The notes: generated by a model from the sequence alone, not told the origin. A DNA stretch of 64,000 nt from Schlegelella aquatica (GCF_026013905.1 NZ_CP110257.1:2502001-2566000); one strand, 5' to 3'. Counted from the stretch's first letter, positions 7,281-16,705 are shown. Made by a program: numbers and translations.

Positions 7281-10200
7281 TCAGACCGCCCCGGTTGTCG
7301 CGACCGGCTCGTCGTCCATCCAGTCGATCTTCTTCATCTTGCGCACGACGACGAACTCGTCCCGGTTGGTGCCGATGGTCCCGTAGTAGTTGAAGCCGTA
7401 GGACAGCTGCGCGTAGCCGCCGATCATGTGGGTGGGCTTGAGCACCACGCGCGTCACGGAGTTGTGGATGCCGCCGCGCAAGCCGGTGATCTCGCTGCCC
7501 GGGGTGTTCACGATCTTCTCCTGGGCGTGGTACATCATCACCATGCCGGGGTTCACGCGCTGGCTCACCACGGCGCGCGCTGCGATCGCTCCGTTCGTGT
7601 TGAACAGCTCGATCCAGTCGTTGTCCTCGATGCCCGCGGCTTTGGCGTCCGCCTCGCTCAGCCACACTACCGGCCCGCCGCGATTGAGCGTGAGCATGAT
7701 GAGGTTGTCGCTGTAGGTGGAGTGGATGCCCCACTTCTGGTGCGGTGTGATGAAGTTGAGCACCACCTCCTTCTCGCCGTTGGGCTTGCGTCCGATCACG
7801 TCGTGGATCGTCTTCAAGTCCACCGGCGGGCGGTACGCCACGAAGCCCTCGCCGAAGCTGCGCATCCAGGGATGGTCCTGGTAGAACTGCTGCCGGCCCG
7901 TCAGCGTGCGCCAGGGGATCAGCTCGTGCACGTTGGTGTAGCCGGCGTTGTAGCTGACCTTCTCGCTCTCCAGGCCGGACCAGGTCGGCGAGCTGATGAT
8001 CTTGCGCGGCTGGGCCTGGATGTCGCGGAAGCGGATCTTCTCGTCTTCGCGGTGCAAGGCCAGGTGCGCATGCTCGCGGCCGGTGGCCTTGGACAAGGCC
8101 TCCCACGCCTTGACCGCGACGTGGCCGTTCGTCTCAGGCGCCAGCATCAGCACCACCTCGGCCGCGTCGATGTCGCTGTCGATGCGCGGGCGCCCTTGCG
8201 TGGGCCCCGGCTCGGTCACCGTACCGTTGAGCTCGGCCAACTCGCGCACCTCGTCCTGCGTGTTCCAGCCGATGCCCTTGCCGCCGTTGCCCAGCTTGTC
8301 CATCAGCGGACCCAGGGCCGTGAAGCGCTTGTAGGTGTTGGGGTAGTCGCGCTCGACGACGGTGATCTGCGGCGCGGTCTTGCCGGGGATCAGGTCGATC
8401 TCGCCCTTCTTCCACTCGGCCACACCGAACGGCTGCGCCAACTCGGCGGGGGTGTCGTGCATCAGCGGCGTGAGCACCACCTCCTTCTCGACGCCGAGAT
8501 GGCCCACGCATACCTCGCTGAACTTCTTGGCGAAGCCCTTGTAGATCTCCCAGTCGCTGCGCGACTGCCACGCCGGGTCCACCGCGGTCGATAGCGGGTG
8601 GATGAACGGATGCATGTCGCTGGTGTTGAGGTCGTTCTTCTCGTACCAGGTGGCCGTGGGCAGCACGATGTCGGAGTACAGGCACGTCGTGCTCATGCGG
8701 AAGTCGAGCGTCACCAACAGGTCGAGCTTGCCTTGCGGTGCCCGGTCGTGCCACTTCACTTCCTGAGGCTTCGGCTCACCGCGGCCCAGTTCCTCGCCCT
8801 GCACGCCGTGGCTCGTGCCCAGCAAGTGCTTGAGGAAGTACTCGTGGCCCTTGCCGGAGGAACCGAGGATGTTGGAGCGCCAGACGAACATGTTGCGCGG
8901 CCAGTTGGCCGGATCGTCCGGGTCCTCGCAGCTCATCTGCAGCGCGCCGCTCTTGAGCGCCTGCACGACGTACTCCTTCGGGTCCATGTTGCGGGCCTGC
9001 GCGTCGCGCACCACCTGCAGCGGGTTGGTCTTGAGCTGCGGTGCAGAAGGCAGCCACCCCATGCGCTCGGCGCGCACGTTGTAGTCGATGATGCTGCCCG
9101 CGAAGCGCGCGCGGTCGGCTAGCGGCGAGAGGACCTCGTCCACGCCCAGGCGCTCGTAGCGCCATTGATCGGTGTGCGCGTAGAAGAAGCTGGTGGAGTT
9201 CTGCTGGCGCGGCGGGCGGATCCAGTCGAGCGCGAACGCCAGCGCCGTCCAGCCCGTTTGCGGCCGCAGCTTTTCCTGGCCCACGTAGTGCGCCCAGCCG
9301 CCGCCGCTTTGACCGATGCATCCGCACAGCATCAGCATGTTGATGATGCCGCGGTAGTTCATGTCGCTGTGGTACCAGTGGTTCATCGCCGCGCCGATGA
9401 TCACCATGGACTTGCCGTGCGTCTTGTCGGCGTTGTCGGCGAACTCGCGCGCCACGCGAACCACCAGCTCGCGCTTGACACCGGTGATGCGCTCCTGCCA
9501 GGCGGGCGTGTAGGGCTTGTCGTCGTCGTAGCTCTCGGGGCAGTCGTCGCCCAAACCGCGGTCGATGCCGTAATGAGCGGCGAGCAGGTCGAACACCGTC
9601 GCCACGAGGGCTTCGCGCTGCTCACCTTCCTTGCCGAGAGTGATGCGCACGGCCGGCACCTTGCGCACCAGCACGTCGCTGCCTTGGTCGTTGGCCTGGA
9701 ACTGGGGCGACGCGACCCCGCCGAAGTACGGGAAGCCGACATCGACCACCTCCGTGGCCTGCCGGCCCTCGAGCGCCGAGAGCTTGAGCTTCACGTCGTG
9801 CCCGTGGCGCGCCTCCTTCGCTTCGAGGTTCCACTTGCCTGCGTCGTCGCGCCCTTCCGGGCCCCAGCGAAAACCGATGCTGCCGTTGGGCAGCACGACC
9901 TTGCCCTGCTCGTCGAAGGCCACCGTCTTCCACTCGGGGTTGTTCTGCTGGCCCAGCTTGCCGTTGAAGTCGCTGGCGCGCACGTAGCGGCCGGCCACGA
10001 GCACGCGCCGACCGTCGGCAAGCGTCTGCTCCTCCAGCTGCACGAGCATCGGCAAATCGGTATAACGGCGCGCGTAGTCGTCGAAGTACGCCGACTTGTT
10101 CTGGAAGTAGAACTCCTTGAGGATGACGTGACCCATCGCCATCGCCATCGCGGCGTCGGTGCCTTGCTTGGGGTGCAGCCACAGGTCCGCCAGCTTGCTG

Positions 10201-11060
10201 ACCTCGGCATAGTCCGGCGTGACGGCCACCGTCTTGGCGCCCTTGTAGCGCACCTCGGTGAAGAAGTGGGCGTCTGGCGTGCGCGTCTGCGGCACGTTGG
10301 AGCCCCAGGCGATGATGTAGGTGGAGTTGTACCAGTCGGCCGACTCCGGCACGTCGGTCTGCTCGCCCCAGGTCTGCGGGCTGGACGGCGGCAGATCGCA
10401 GTACCAGTCGTAGAAGCTCATGCACACGCCGCCGATGAGCGACAGGTACCGAGAGCCGGCCGCGTACGACACCATCGACATGGCCGGAATCGGCGAGAAG
10501 CCGATGATGCGGTCCGGGCCGTACTTCTTGATCGTGTAGGCGTTGGCCGCGGCCACGATCTCGTTGACCTCGTCCCAGCTGGAGCGCACGAAGCCGCCCA
10601 ACCCGCGCTTGCTCTGGTAGTCACGGCGCTTGGCGTCGTCCTCGACGATGCTCGCCCACGCGTCGACGGGCCCCAGCACCGCGCGCGCCGCCCGCCAGTG
10701 CTTGAGCAGCCGCCCGCGCACCATCGGGTACTTCACGCGGTTGGCGCTGTAGAGGTACCAACTGTAGCTCCCGCCGCGGGCGCAGCCGCGCGGCTCGTGG
10801 TTGGGCAGGTCGGGCCGGGTGCGCGGGTAGTCGGTCTGCTGCGTCTCCCACGTCACGATCCCGCCCTTGACGTGGATCTTCCACGAGCACGAGCCGGTGC
10901 AGTTGACGCCGTGCGTCGAACGCACCACCTTGTCGTGCTGCCAGCGGTGGCGATAGCCGTCCTCCCAACTGCGGTCTTCGCCGGTGGTCACGCCGTGGCC
11001 GTCGGCAAACCGCTCCTTGGGCTGCGAGAAGAAGGTCAGTCGGTCCAGAAAGTGGCTCAT
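7281..11060 (-). CDS. narG: respiratory nitrate reductase alpha subunit (molybdopterin)
   Basis: A 1259-residue catalytic subunit reducing nitrate to nitrite with bis-MGD molybdenum, on the cytoplasmic side of the membrane. H50, C54, C58 and C93 bind the FS0 cluster, at exactly the positions seen in E. coli NarG. The segment VPESADWYNSTYIIAWGSN contains the Asp that ligates molybdenum. There is no Tat signal, in keeping with cytoplasmic membrane-bound NarG rather than NapA. It follows narK2 by 25 bases and precedes narH by 19. No frameshift or missing key residue was seen. Confidence 0.98.
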   Translation of the reverse strand: MSHFLDRLTFFSQPKERFADGHGVTTGEDRSWEDGYRHRWQHDKVVRSTHGVNCTGSCSWKIHVKGGIVTWETQQTDYPRTRPDLPNHEPRGCARGGSYSWYLYSANRVKYPMVRGRLLKHWRAARAVLGPVDAWASIVEDDAKRRDYQSKRGLGGFVRSSWDEVNEIVAAANAYTIKKYGPDRIIGFSPIPAMSMVSYAAGSRYLSLIGGVCMSFYDWYCDLPPSSPQTWGEQTDVPESADWYNSTYIIAWGSNVPQTRTPDAHFFTEVRYKGAKTVAVTPDYAEVSKLADLWLHPKQGTDAAMAMAMGHVILKEFYFQNKSAYFDDYARRYTDLPMLVQLEEQTLADGRRVLVAGRYVRASDFNGKLGQQNNPEWKTVAFDEQGKVVLPNGSIGFRWGPEGRDDAGKWNLEAKEARHGHDVKLKLSALEGRQATEVVDVGFPYFGGVASPQFQANDQGSDVLVRKVPAVRITLGKEGEQREALVATVFDLLAAHYGIDRGLGDDCPESYDDDKPYTPAWQERITGVKRELVVRVAREFADNADKTHGKSMVIIGAAMNHWYHSDMNYRGIINMLMLCGCIGQSGGGWAHYVGQEKLRPQTGWTALAFALDWIRPPRQQNSTSFFYAHTDQWRYERLGVDEVLSPLADRARFAGSIIDYNVRAERMGWLPSAPQLKTNPLQVVRDAQARNMDPKEYVVQALKSGALQMSCEDPDDPANWPRNMFVWRSNILGSSGKGHEYFLKHLLGTSHGVQGEELGRGEPKPQEVKWHDRAPQGKLDLLVTLDFRMSTTCLYSDIVLPTATWYEKNDLNTSDMHPFIHPLSTAVDPAWQSRSDWEIYKGFAKKFSEVCVGHLGVEKEVVLTPLMHDTPAELAQPFGVAEWKKGEIDLIPGKTAPQITVVERDYPNTYKRFTALGPLMDKLGNGGKGIGWNTQDEVRELAELNGTVTEPGPTQGRPRIDSDIDAAEVVLMLAPETNGHVAVKAWEALSKATGREHAHLALHREDEKIRFRDIQAQPRKIISSPTWSGLESEKVSYNAGYTNVHELIPWRTLTGRQQFYQDHPWMRSFGEGFVAYRPPVDLKTIHDVIGRKPNGEKEVVLNFITPHQKWGIHSTYSDNLIMLTLNRGGPVVWLSEADAKAAGIEDNDWIELFNTNGAIAARAVVSQRVNPGMVMMYHAQEKIVNTPGSEITGLRGGIHNSVTRVVLKPTHMIGGYAQLSYGFNYYGTIGTNRDEFVVVRKMKKIDWMDDEPVATTGAV

Positions 11061-11085
11061 GGGGAATCCTTGCTTGTCTTTATGG

Positions 11086-12471
11086 TCAGCACGGCATCGG
11101 TGCGTTCTTGCGGCTGTAGTACCACCACGTGATCAGCACGCAGGTGATGTAGAAGCCGATGAAGAGGTACAGCGCTGCCTCCGGGCCGCCGGTCATCGCG
11201 ATCGAGGTGCCGTAGCTCTTGGGGATGAAGAAGCCGCCGTAGGCGCCGATCGCGGAACTGAACCCCAGCACGGCGGCGCCTTCCTTGTTGGCGTCGCGCA
11301 CGGCCTGTTCCTGCGCGGCGGGCCCCTTGCCGGCCGCCTCCCGCGTGCGCTCGGTGAGGAAGATCACCGGGATCATGCGGAACGTCGAGCCATTGCCCAC
11401 GCCCGAAGCGGCGAACAGCAACAAGAAGGAGATCAGGAACAGCGTGAAGTTGCCGCCCTGCCCGCCCTTGGGCAGGAAGGCGAGCACCGCCAGCACCCCG
11501 AGACCCATCACGATGAACGTCCAGAACGTCACGCGGGCGCCACCCAGCTTGTCGGCCAGCCAGCCGCCCACCGGGCGGATCAGCGCACCGACCAGCGGGC
11601 CCAGCCAGGCGTACGACAGCGCGTTCACGCCCGGGAACTGGCTCTTGATGAGCAGCGGGAAGCCCGCCGAGTAGCCGATGAAGCTGCCGAAGGTGCCGAT
11701 GTAGAGCCAGCACATCAGCCAGTTGTGCTTGCGCTTGAAGATCACCGCCTGGTCCGCGAAGCTGGCCTTCGCCTCGGACAGATCGTTCATGCCGAACCAT
11801 GCGGCCAACGCAGACACGGCGATGAACGGCACCCAGATGTACCCGGCGTTCTGCAGCCACATGAGCGTCTGCGTGCCTGCCTTCTCCACGATCTGAGGCT
11901 GGCCGCCGAGCGAGCCGAACACCCCGGCGGTGATCACGAGCGGCACGACGAACTGCACCAGCGACACGCCCAGGTTGCCCAGGCCGGCGTTGAGGCCCAG
12001 CGCCGTGCCCTTCTGCGCTTTCGGGAAGAAGAAGCTGATGTTGCTCATGCTCGAGGCGAAGTTGCCCCCGCCGAAGCCGCAGAGCAGCGCCAGCAGCACG
12101 AACACCTCGTAGGGCGTCTCCGGGTTCTGCACTGCCAGGCCGATACCGATGGACGGCAGCAGGAGCGAGGCCGTGGAGATGGCCGTCCACCGCCGCCCAC
12201 CGAAGATCGGCACTGCGAACGAGTAGAAGATGCGCAGGGTCGCGCCGCACAGGGCCGGCAGCGAGGCCAGCCAGAAGAGCTGGTTGGTCGAGAACCGGAA
12301 ACCGACCGCGGGCAGGTTGACCACCACCACCGACCAGACCATCCAGACCGCGAACGCGAGCGTGAGCGCGGGGATGGACAGCCACAGGTTGCGTTGGGCG
12401 ACGGCGCGCCCCTCTTTGGACCAGAACGCCGGGTCCTCCGGGTTCCAGTGACGAATGACATGCGAAGCCAT
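11086..12471 (-). CDS. narK2: nitrate/nitrite transporter, NarK2 type
   Basis: A 461-residue major facilitator protein with 12 predicted membrane segments. It resembles the longer, NarK2-type antiporters that bring in nitrate and release nitrite. Conserved nitrate-transporter stretches include CGFGGGNFASSMSNISFFFP, GLNAGLGNLGVS and GNGSTFRMIPVIF, with an arginine in the second segment (ATLRIFYSF). The N-terminal HWNPEDPAFW is typical of this branch. It starts 26 bases after narK1; in some denitrifiers the two are fused into one protein, but here they are separate frames. Confidence 0.95.
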   Translation of the reverse strand: MASHVIRHWNPEDPAFWSKEGRAVAQRNLWLSIPALTLAFAVWMVWSVVVVNLPAVGFRFSTNQLFWLASLPALCGATLRIFYSFAVPIFGGRRWTAISTASLLLPSIGIGLAVQNPETPYEVFVLLALLCGFGGGNFASSMSNISFFFPKAQKGTALGLNAGLGNLGVSLVQFVVPLVITAGVFGSLGGQPQIVEKAGTQTLMWLQNAGYIWVPFIAVSALAAWFGMNDLSEAKASFADQAVIFKRKHNWLMCWLYIGTFGSFIGYSAGFPLLIKSQFPGVNALSYAWLGPLVGALIRPVGGWLADKLGGARVTFWTFIVMGLGVLAVLAFLPKGGQGGNFTLFLISFLLLFAASGVGNGSTFRMIPVIFLTERTREAAGKGPAAQEQAVRDANKEGAAVLGFSSAIGAYGGFFIPKSYGTSIAMTGGPEAALYLFIGFYITCVLITWWYYSRKNAPMPC

Positions 12472-12497
12472 GGAAACGCTCCTTCGAAGATCGGGGC

Positions 12498-13778
12498 TCA
12501 GGCCCGCGCCGGTGCCGTGCCGGCCTCGGGGCCCATCACACGGGTGCGCCGCACCTCGGTGAAGTACATCCAGATGAGAGACACCCACACCACGCCGTAC
12601 AGCAGCATGAAGGCGCTCGAACGGATGCCGGTGATGTCCAGCAGTGCGCCGAACATGATGGGCAGGATGAAGCCGCCCAGCCCGCCGGCCAGCCCGACGA
12701 TGCCCGAGATCGCACCGATGTTCTTCGGGTAGTCGTCGGCGATGTACTTGAATACGCTCGCCTTGCCGAACGCCCACGCGATGCCGAGCACGAACATCAA
12801 GACGGTGAAGGCGTACACGTTGAGACCGATGTGGAAGGTCTTCGGGCCTTCGAGCGTGAGGATGGTGAAGTCGGTTTGCGGGTAGCTCAGCAGGAACAGG
12901 CAGATCCAGCTCACCCACATCACCCACCACGTGACGGCATGGGCGCCGTACTTGTCGGACAGCCAGCCGCCGATCGCACGCAGCACGCCGCCGGGCAACG
13001 AGAAGCACGCGGCCAGCAGCGCCGCGACACGGATGTCGAGTCCGTACTCGCCGACGTAGTACTGCACCATCCACAACGACAGCGCCACGTAGCCGCCGAA
13101 GACGATGCTGTAGTACTGGCAGTACTTGAGGACCGTCGGGTCCTTCAGCGCCTTGAGCTGGTCCACGAAGCGCACGTTGCTGGGCACGAGGTGGGCGGGG
13201 TCGTGGTAGCTGAAGATCCAGAACAGGATCAGGGTGCCGAGCATCACTGCCGCGTACACCTGAGGCACCATCGTCCAGCCGAACGCCACCACCAGCGCCG
13301 GCGCCACGAACTTGTTGACGGCGGCCCCGGAGTTGCCTGCTCCATACACGCCCATCGCAAAGCCTTGCCGCTCCTTCGGGAACCAGCGGGCCACGTAAGG
13401 CGTGCCCACCGAGAACGAGCCGCCGGCCAGGCCAACGAACAGGCCGATCACGATGAAGTGCCAGAACTCGGTGGCATACGACATCATCCAGATGGCCGGG
13501 ACGGTGGCAGCCATGAGGATGGCCATCACGATGCGACCGCCGTAGCGGTCGGTCCAGATGCCCAGCGGCACGCGCACGAGCGAGCCGGTGAGAACGGGCG
13601 TGGCCGTGAGCAGGCCGAACTCGGTGGCGTTGAGGTTGAGCGTCTTCTTCAGCGGGATGCCGATGACGCCGAACATCATCCACACCATGAAGCAGACGGT
13701 GAACGCGAGCGTGCTGACGATGAGCACCGACACGGCCTGGCGCCGGCGGGCGTCACTCGCGACAGGGGTTGCGGCCAT
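12498..13778 (-). CDS. narK1: nitrate/proton symporter, NarK1 type
   Basis: A 426-residue major facilitator protein with 12 predicted membrane segments. The shorter length and motifs (SLVRVPLGIWTDRYGGR, GLAGGSFSVGTPYVARWFP, YGAGNSGAAVNKF) place it with NarK1-type importers, which couple nitrate uptake to protons and serve to start nitrate respiration. It is the first gene of the structural run. AAGGAA precedes the ATG. The upstream 165 bases hold two hairpins ending narL; a plain FNR box could not be found there, so where its promoter lies is open. Confidence 0.94.
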   Translation of the reverse strand: MAATPVASDARRRQAVSVLIVSTLAFTVCFMVWMMFGVIGIPLKKTLNLNATEFGLLTATPVLTGSLVRVPLGIWTDRYGGRIVMAILMAATVPAIWMMSYATEFWHFIVIGLFVGLAGGSFSVGTPYVARWFPKERQGFAMGVYGAGNSGAAVNKFVAPALVVAFGWTMVPQVYAAVMLGTLILFWIFSYHDPAHLVPSNVRFVDQLKALKDPTVLKYCQYYSIVFGGYVALSLWMVQYYVGEYGLDIRVAALLAACFSLPGGVLRAIGGWLSDKYGAHAVTWWVMWVSWICLFLLSYPQTDFTILTLEGPKTFHIGLNVYAFTVLMFVLGIAWAFGKASVFKYIADDYPKNIGAISGIVGLAGGLGGFILPIMFGALLDITGIRSSAFMLLYGVVWVSLIWMYFTEVRRTRVMGPEAGTAPARA

Positions 13779-13868
13779 CGTGTTTTCCTTCTTTCAAACG
13801 ATGGCTCCACTGTAGGAAGAGCGCGCCTGCGCGAACATTCTCCGCTTGGGTCGAACGCTTGCTTCCAA

Positions 13869-13903
13869 AGAACGACAGGGCCCGCGGGCCCTGTCGTTCG
13901 AAA
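13869..13903 (-). terminator. strong hairpin after narL
   Basis: The arms AACGACAGGGCCC and GGGCCCTGTCGTT (13871-13899) form a perfect inverted repeat with a 2-3 base loop. On the minus strand it is followed by TTCTTTGG. It sits between narL and narK1 and should end or attenuate narXL transcripts. Confidence 0.6.
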
Positions 13904-13918
13904 GAACTACACCGGCCG

Positions 13919-13943
13919 CTTTCGCGCCGGTGTTTGCGCTGCC
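13919..13943 (-). terminator. second hairpin abutting the narL stop codon
   Basis: ACACCGGC (13919-13926) and GCCGGTGT (13936-13943) form an 8-base stem with a 9-base loop, directly touching the narL stop and followed on the minus strand by GTAGTTCTTTC. Together with the next hairpin it makes a tandem stop structure. Confidence 0.45.
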
Positions 13944-14621
13944 TCAAGCCAGGCCGCGCCCGCTCGCATACACGGCGGCCTGCACCCGCGAGGTGAGGTT
14001 GAGCTTGCGCAGGATGCGCTGCACGTGGATCTTGACGGTCGTCTCGGCGATGCCGAGGGTGCGCGCGATCTCCTTGTTGCTCGCACCGCGCGCGATCTCG
14101 CGCAGGATCTCCGTCTCCCGCGGCGAGAGCCCTCCGTGGCCAGCGTCGGACTCGGGCTCCTCCGCTTCCTCGGCTTGTGCGGGGCTGGCGGTCGCACTGC
14201 GGAAGGCTGCAATGAGCTTTTCGGTCATCTCGGGGCTCACCACCGACTCGCCGCGCATCGCACGCCGGATGCCGTCGATGAGCATCTCGCCCTCGACCGT
14301 CTTGAGCAGGTAACCGGCCGCACCGGCCTTGAGCGCGGCCGCCAGATCGGCCCCATCCTCGCTCACCGTGAGCACGATGATGCGGCAGCCGGGATGCACC
14401 TCGCGCAGGCCGGGGATCGCGTCGACGCCACGCACGCCGGGCAGGTGGTTGTCGAGCAGCATCACGTCGGGGCGCAGCTCGGCCAGCAGGCGCTGCGCCT
14501 CTCCTGCATCGCCGGCTTGGCCCACCACCTGCAACGTGGGCTCCTGCGCCAGCAAGGCGGCCAGGCCGCGGCGGAACAGGTTGTGATCGTCCACCAGGAG
14601 GATGCGGATCGGCGCGTTCAT
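13944..14621 (-). CDS. narL: nitrate/nitrite response regulator NarL
   Basis: A 225-residue NarL/FixJ-type response regulator. The receiver domain (residues 5-120) has D11, D12, the phospho-acceptor D57 (LLDNHLPG), T85 and K107. The LuxR-type helix-turn-helix follows at about 162-220 (LSPRETEILREIARGASNKEIA, VKIHVQRILRKLNL). An Ala/Glu-rich linker joins them. The start is set at ATG 14621 (MNAPIRIL); an in-frame TTG lies two codons earlier. It lies 51 bases downstream of narX on the same strand, and presumably drives the nar genes in response to nitrate. Confidence 0.96.
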   Translation of the reverse strand: MNAPIRILLVDDHNLFRRGLAALLAQEPTLQVVGQAGDAGEAQRLLAELRPDVMLLDNHLPGVRGVDAIPGLREVHPGCRIIVLTVSEDGADLAAALKAGAAGYLLKTVEGEMLIDGIRRAMRGESVVSPEMTEKLIAAFRSATASPAQAEEAEEPESDAGHGGLSPRETEILREIARGASNKEIARTLGIAETTVKIHVQRILRKLNLTSRVQAAVYASGRGLA

Positions 14622-14672
14622 GGGCAAGCGATCGGAAGTCCGGACGGAAGTGTGCGAAGCCTCACGATACCG

Positions 14673-16583
14673 TCACGACACCGCCTCCGGCAAGGTGCGC
14701 GCCTGCTCGGCCGCCGCCGTGCGCGGCGGCAGCGTCAGCAGCACCGAGGTGCCCTGCCCGGGCGCGGACTGGATCTCGATCGTCGCGCCGATGCGTGCCG
14801 CCCGTTCGCGCATGATCGCCAGTCCGACGTGGGTGGAGTCCGGCGCGCCCGAGCGGGCATCGAATCCCTTGCCGTCGTCGCGGATGCGACAGCGCCACAC
14901 CGGCCACTGGTCCACCTCCACCCAGGCATGCGTCGCCTGGGCATGTTTGCGCACGTTGGACAAAGCCTCCTGCACCACGTGCAGCACCTGGATCTGCACG
15001 TCCGCGTCCAGCGGCAGCCCCGGCCCGCGCACCTCTAGGCTGGCCCCGATACCGGTCTGATGTTCGAACTTCTGCAAAGTCGTGCGCAGGGCCACCTCGA
15101 TGTCGTCCGCGTGCGCGCGGGTGCGAAAGTGCAGCAGCAGCTCCCGCACGTCGGCATTGCTCTCGCGGATGCCCATCTCGATCTCGCCGAGCACGCGCTC
15201 GATGCCCTCGGCGTCGGCGCGCGCCACGGCCTGCCGCAGCAACGGCACTTGCAGCTTCAAGAAGGCGAGCGACTGCGCGATCGAGTCGTGCAGCTCGCGC
15301 GCGAGCAAAGCGCGCTCCTCGGCGATGGCCGACTCGCGCTCGATCGCGGCTGCGCGCAGGGCTTCCATCGCGCCGGCCAGGTGCTGGCCCATGGCCTCGT
15401 ACAGGCCGCGCTCGTCTTCGGCCAGCACCACGTCCCCGCGATAGAACAGGTCGATCTCGCCCAGCGTGCGCTGGTGGGTGCGCACCGGCACCGTCACCAG
15501 GGTTCGGTAGCCGGCCTGCTCGCAATGCGGCAGCGCGGGGCCGGAGCGCGCTTCGCGGATCGGGATCACCCGCACCGGGGCGGCGTCGTCGCTCGTGCCG
15601 CAGTGGCACTGGCCGGCCACCAGGCACCGCTCGGCCTCGGCCATCGGCTCGGGCAGGCAGTCGTTGCCGGCCATCACGAAGCGTTGGCGGCTCGCATCGC
15701 TCCAGCGCACGGCCACGGCATCGGCCTTCGCGACGGTGCGCACCTTCTTCGCAAAGCCTTGCATCAGCGCCTCGATGGAGGTCGCCGACGACACGAAGCT
15801 CGAGATCTCGTACAGCGCCGAGAGCCGCTCGCGTTTCACCTCGAGCCGCGCGGTCTTCTCGCGCACCTTGTCCTCGAGGTCGCCGTATGCCTGCCCCAAC
15901 TGCTCGGCCATGAGGTTGAAGCCCCGCGCCAGGTCGCCGAACTCGTCCTGCGTGCGGGCCTCGATGCGCTCGGAGAAGTCGCCTTGCGCCAGGCGCTGCA
16001 AGCCCCGTTGCAGGCGGGCCAGAGGCTCCAGCACGAGCAGGTAGCCGGTGTACATGAGCGCGATCGCGCTGGCGAGCGCGAGCCCCATGATCGCGAACTG
16101 GACCACGTGGAGCAGTGCCGTCCAGCGCGACAGATGGTGCTCGATCGACGAGACGAAATCGTCGACGAGGATCACGAACGCGTCGGCCTCGTCCAGCACG
16201 CGCCCGCCGTCGGGGCGGGCCGGCCCGAGCCAGCGGGCACGCAGTTCCTTCCAGCGGTCCTGCACCGCCAGGAAGCGCAGGTGGACCTCCCCGTCGCGCG
16301 GCACGAACAGCGGTCGGCGCGGGTCGTCGTGCTCCAGCAGGTCCAACCCGCGCTCGAAGCGCTCGGCCTGGGCCTGCAGGTCGGCCGGCGACGCATGGGG
16401 CAAGGCCAGCGCGAGCCGGTAGCTCATCATCCTCAGCCGCCCGGCTTCGTTGACCGCGGCCGCGCCGCCTTCGAGCTGCCAGCTCACCCACAGCGTCAGC
16501 CCCGTCGAGCCCAGAGCCAGGACCAGAAAGGTGATGCCCACGACGAACAGCTTCGTCGAGAGCTTCCAGCGAAAGAATCCCAT
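14673..16583 (-). CDS. narX: nitrate/nitrite sensor histidine kinase NarX
   Basis: A 636-residue inner-membrane kinase. Membrane segments lie at about 11-33 and 154-176, enclosing a periplasmic sensor with the nitrate-binding P-box N45-E-A-G-R-L-R-M-M-S-Y-R56. A HAMP domain (about 177-230) follows, then a GAF-like central module with four cysteines C309, C320, C326 and C328, then the HisKA_3 dimerisation region with phospho-accepting H432 (ARELHDSIAQSL) and an ATPase domain with N543 (SNVRKHA) and DDGKGFD at 569-575. The start at 16583 is chosen because MGFFRWKLSTK begins the first membrane segment. It is promoter-proximal to narL. Confidence 0.95.
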   Translation of the reverse strand: MGFFRWKLSTKLFVVGITFLVLALGSTGLTLWVSWQLEGGAAAVNEAGRLRMMSYRLALALPHASPADLQAQAERFERGLDLLEHDDPRRPLFVPRDGEVHLRFLAVQDRWKELRARWLGPARPDGGRVLDEADAFVILVDDFVSSIEHHLSRWTALLHVVQFAIMGLALASAIALMYTGYLLVLEPLARLQRGLQRLAQGDFSERIEARTQDEFGDLARGFNLMAEQLGQAYGDLEDKVREKTARLEVKRERLSALYEISSFVSSATSIEALMQGFAKKVRTVAKADAVAVRWSDASRQRFVMAGNDCLPEPMAEAERCLVAGQCHCGTSDDAAPVRVIPIREARSGPALPHCEQAGYRTLVTVPVRTHQRTLGEIDLFYRGDVVLAEDERGLYEAMGQHLAGAMEALRAAAIERESAIAEERALLARELHDSIAQSLAFLKLQVPLLRQAVARADAEGIERVLGEIEMGIRESNADVRELLLHFRTRAHADDIEVALRTTLQKFEHQTGIGASLEVRGPGLPLDADVQIQVLHVVQEALSNVRKHAQATHAWVEVDQWPVWRCRIRDDGKGFDARSGAPDSTHVGLAIMRERAARIGATIEIQSAPGQGTSVLLTLPPRTAAAEQARTLPEAVS

Positions 16584-16680
16584 GCGCGCTCCACGTCCCC
16601 GGTCGTCGCCGCCGCGGCCCAGCCCAACCGGGCCGGCACGGCGAACGCATCCCCGCCCGGCGGGGCTCCGGGTCAGGGGC

Positions 16681-16686
16681 ATCGTA
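16681..16686 (-). promoter_or_regulatory. -10 element of the narX promoter
   Basis: On the minus strand this reads TACGAT. Start of transcription would fall near 16674, which puts the centre of the FNR-type box at 16715.5 almost exactly 41.5 bases upstream, the standard class II activation spacing. Confidence 0.5.
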
Positions 16687-16705
16687 GGCGGCGCACATCA
16701 GGGCG

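Noticed and set aside
9165..11132. Long plus-strand open frame opposite narG
   Set aside because: Antisense shadow with low-complexity composition; narG is intact on the other strand with all cluster ligands.
13800..13870. FNR box upstream of narK1
   Set aside because: Candidate half-sites such as TTCGACCC and TTGGAAGC do not form the needed palindrome or spacing, so none is called.
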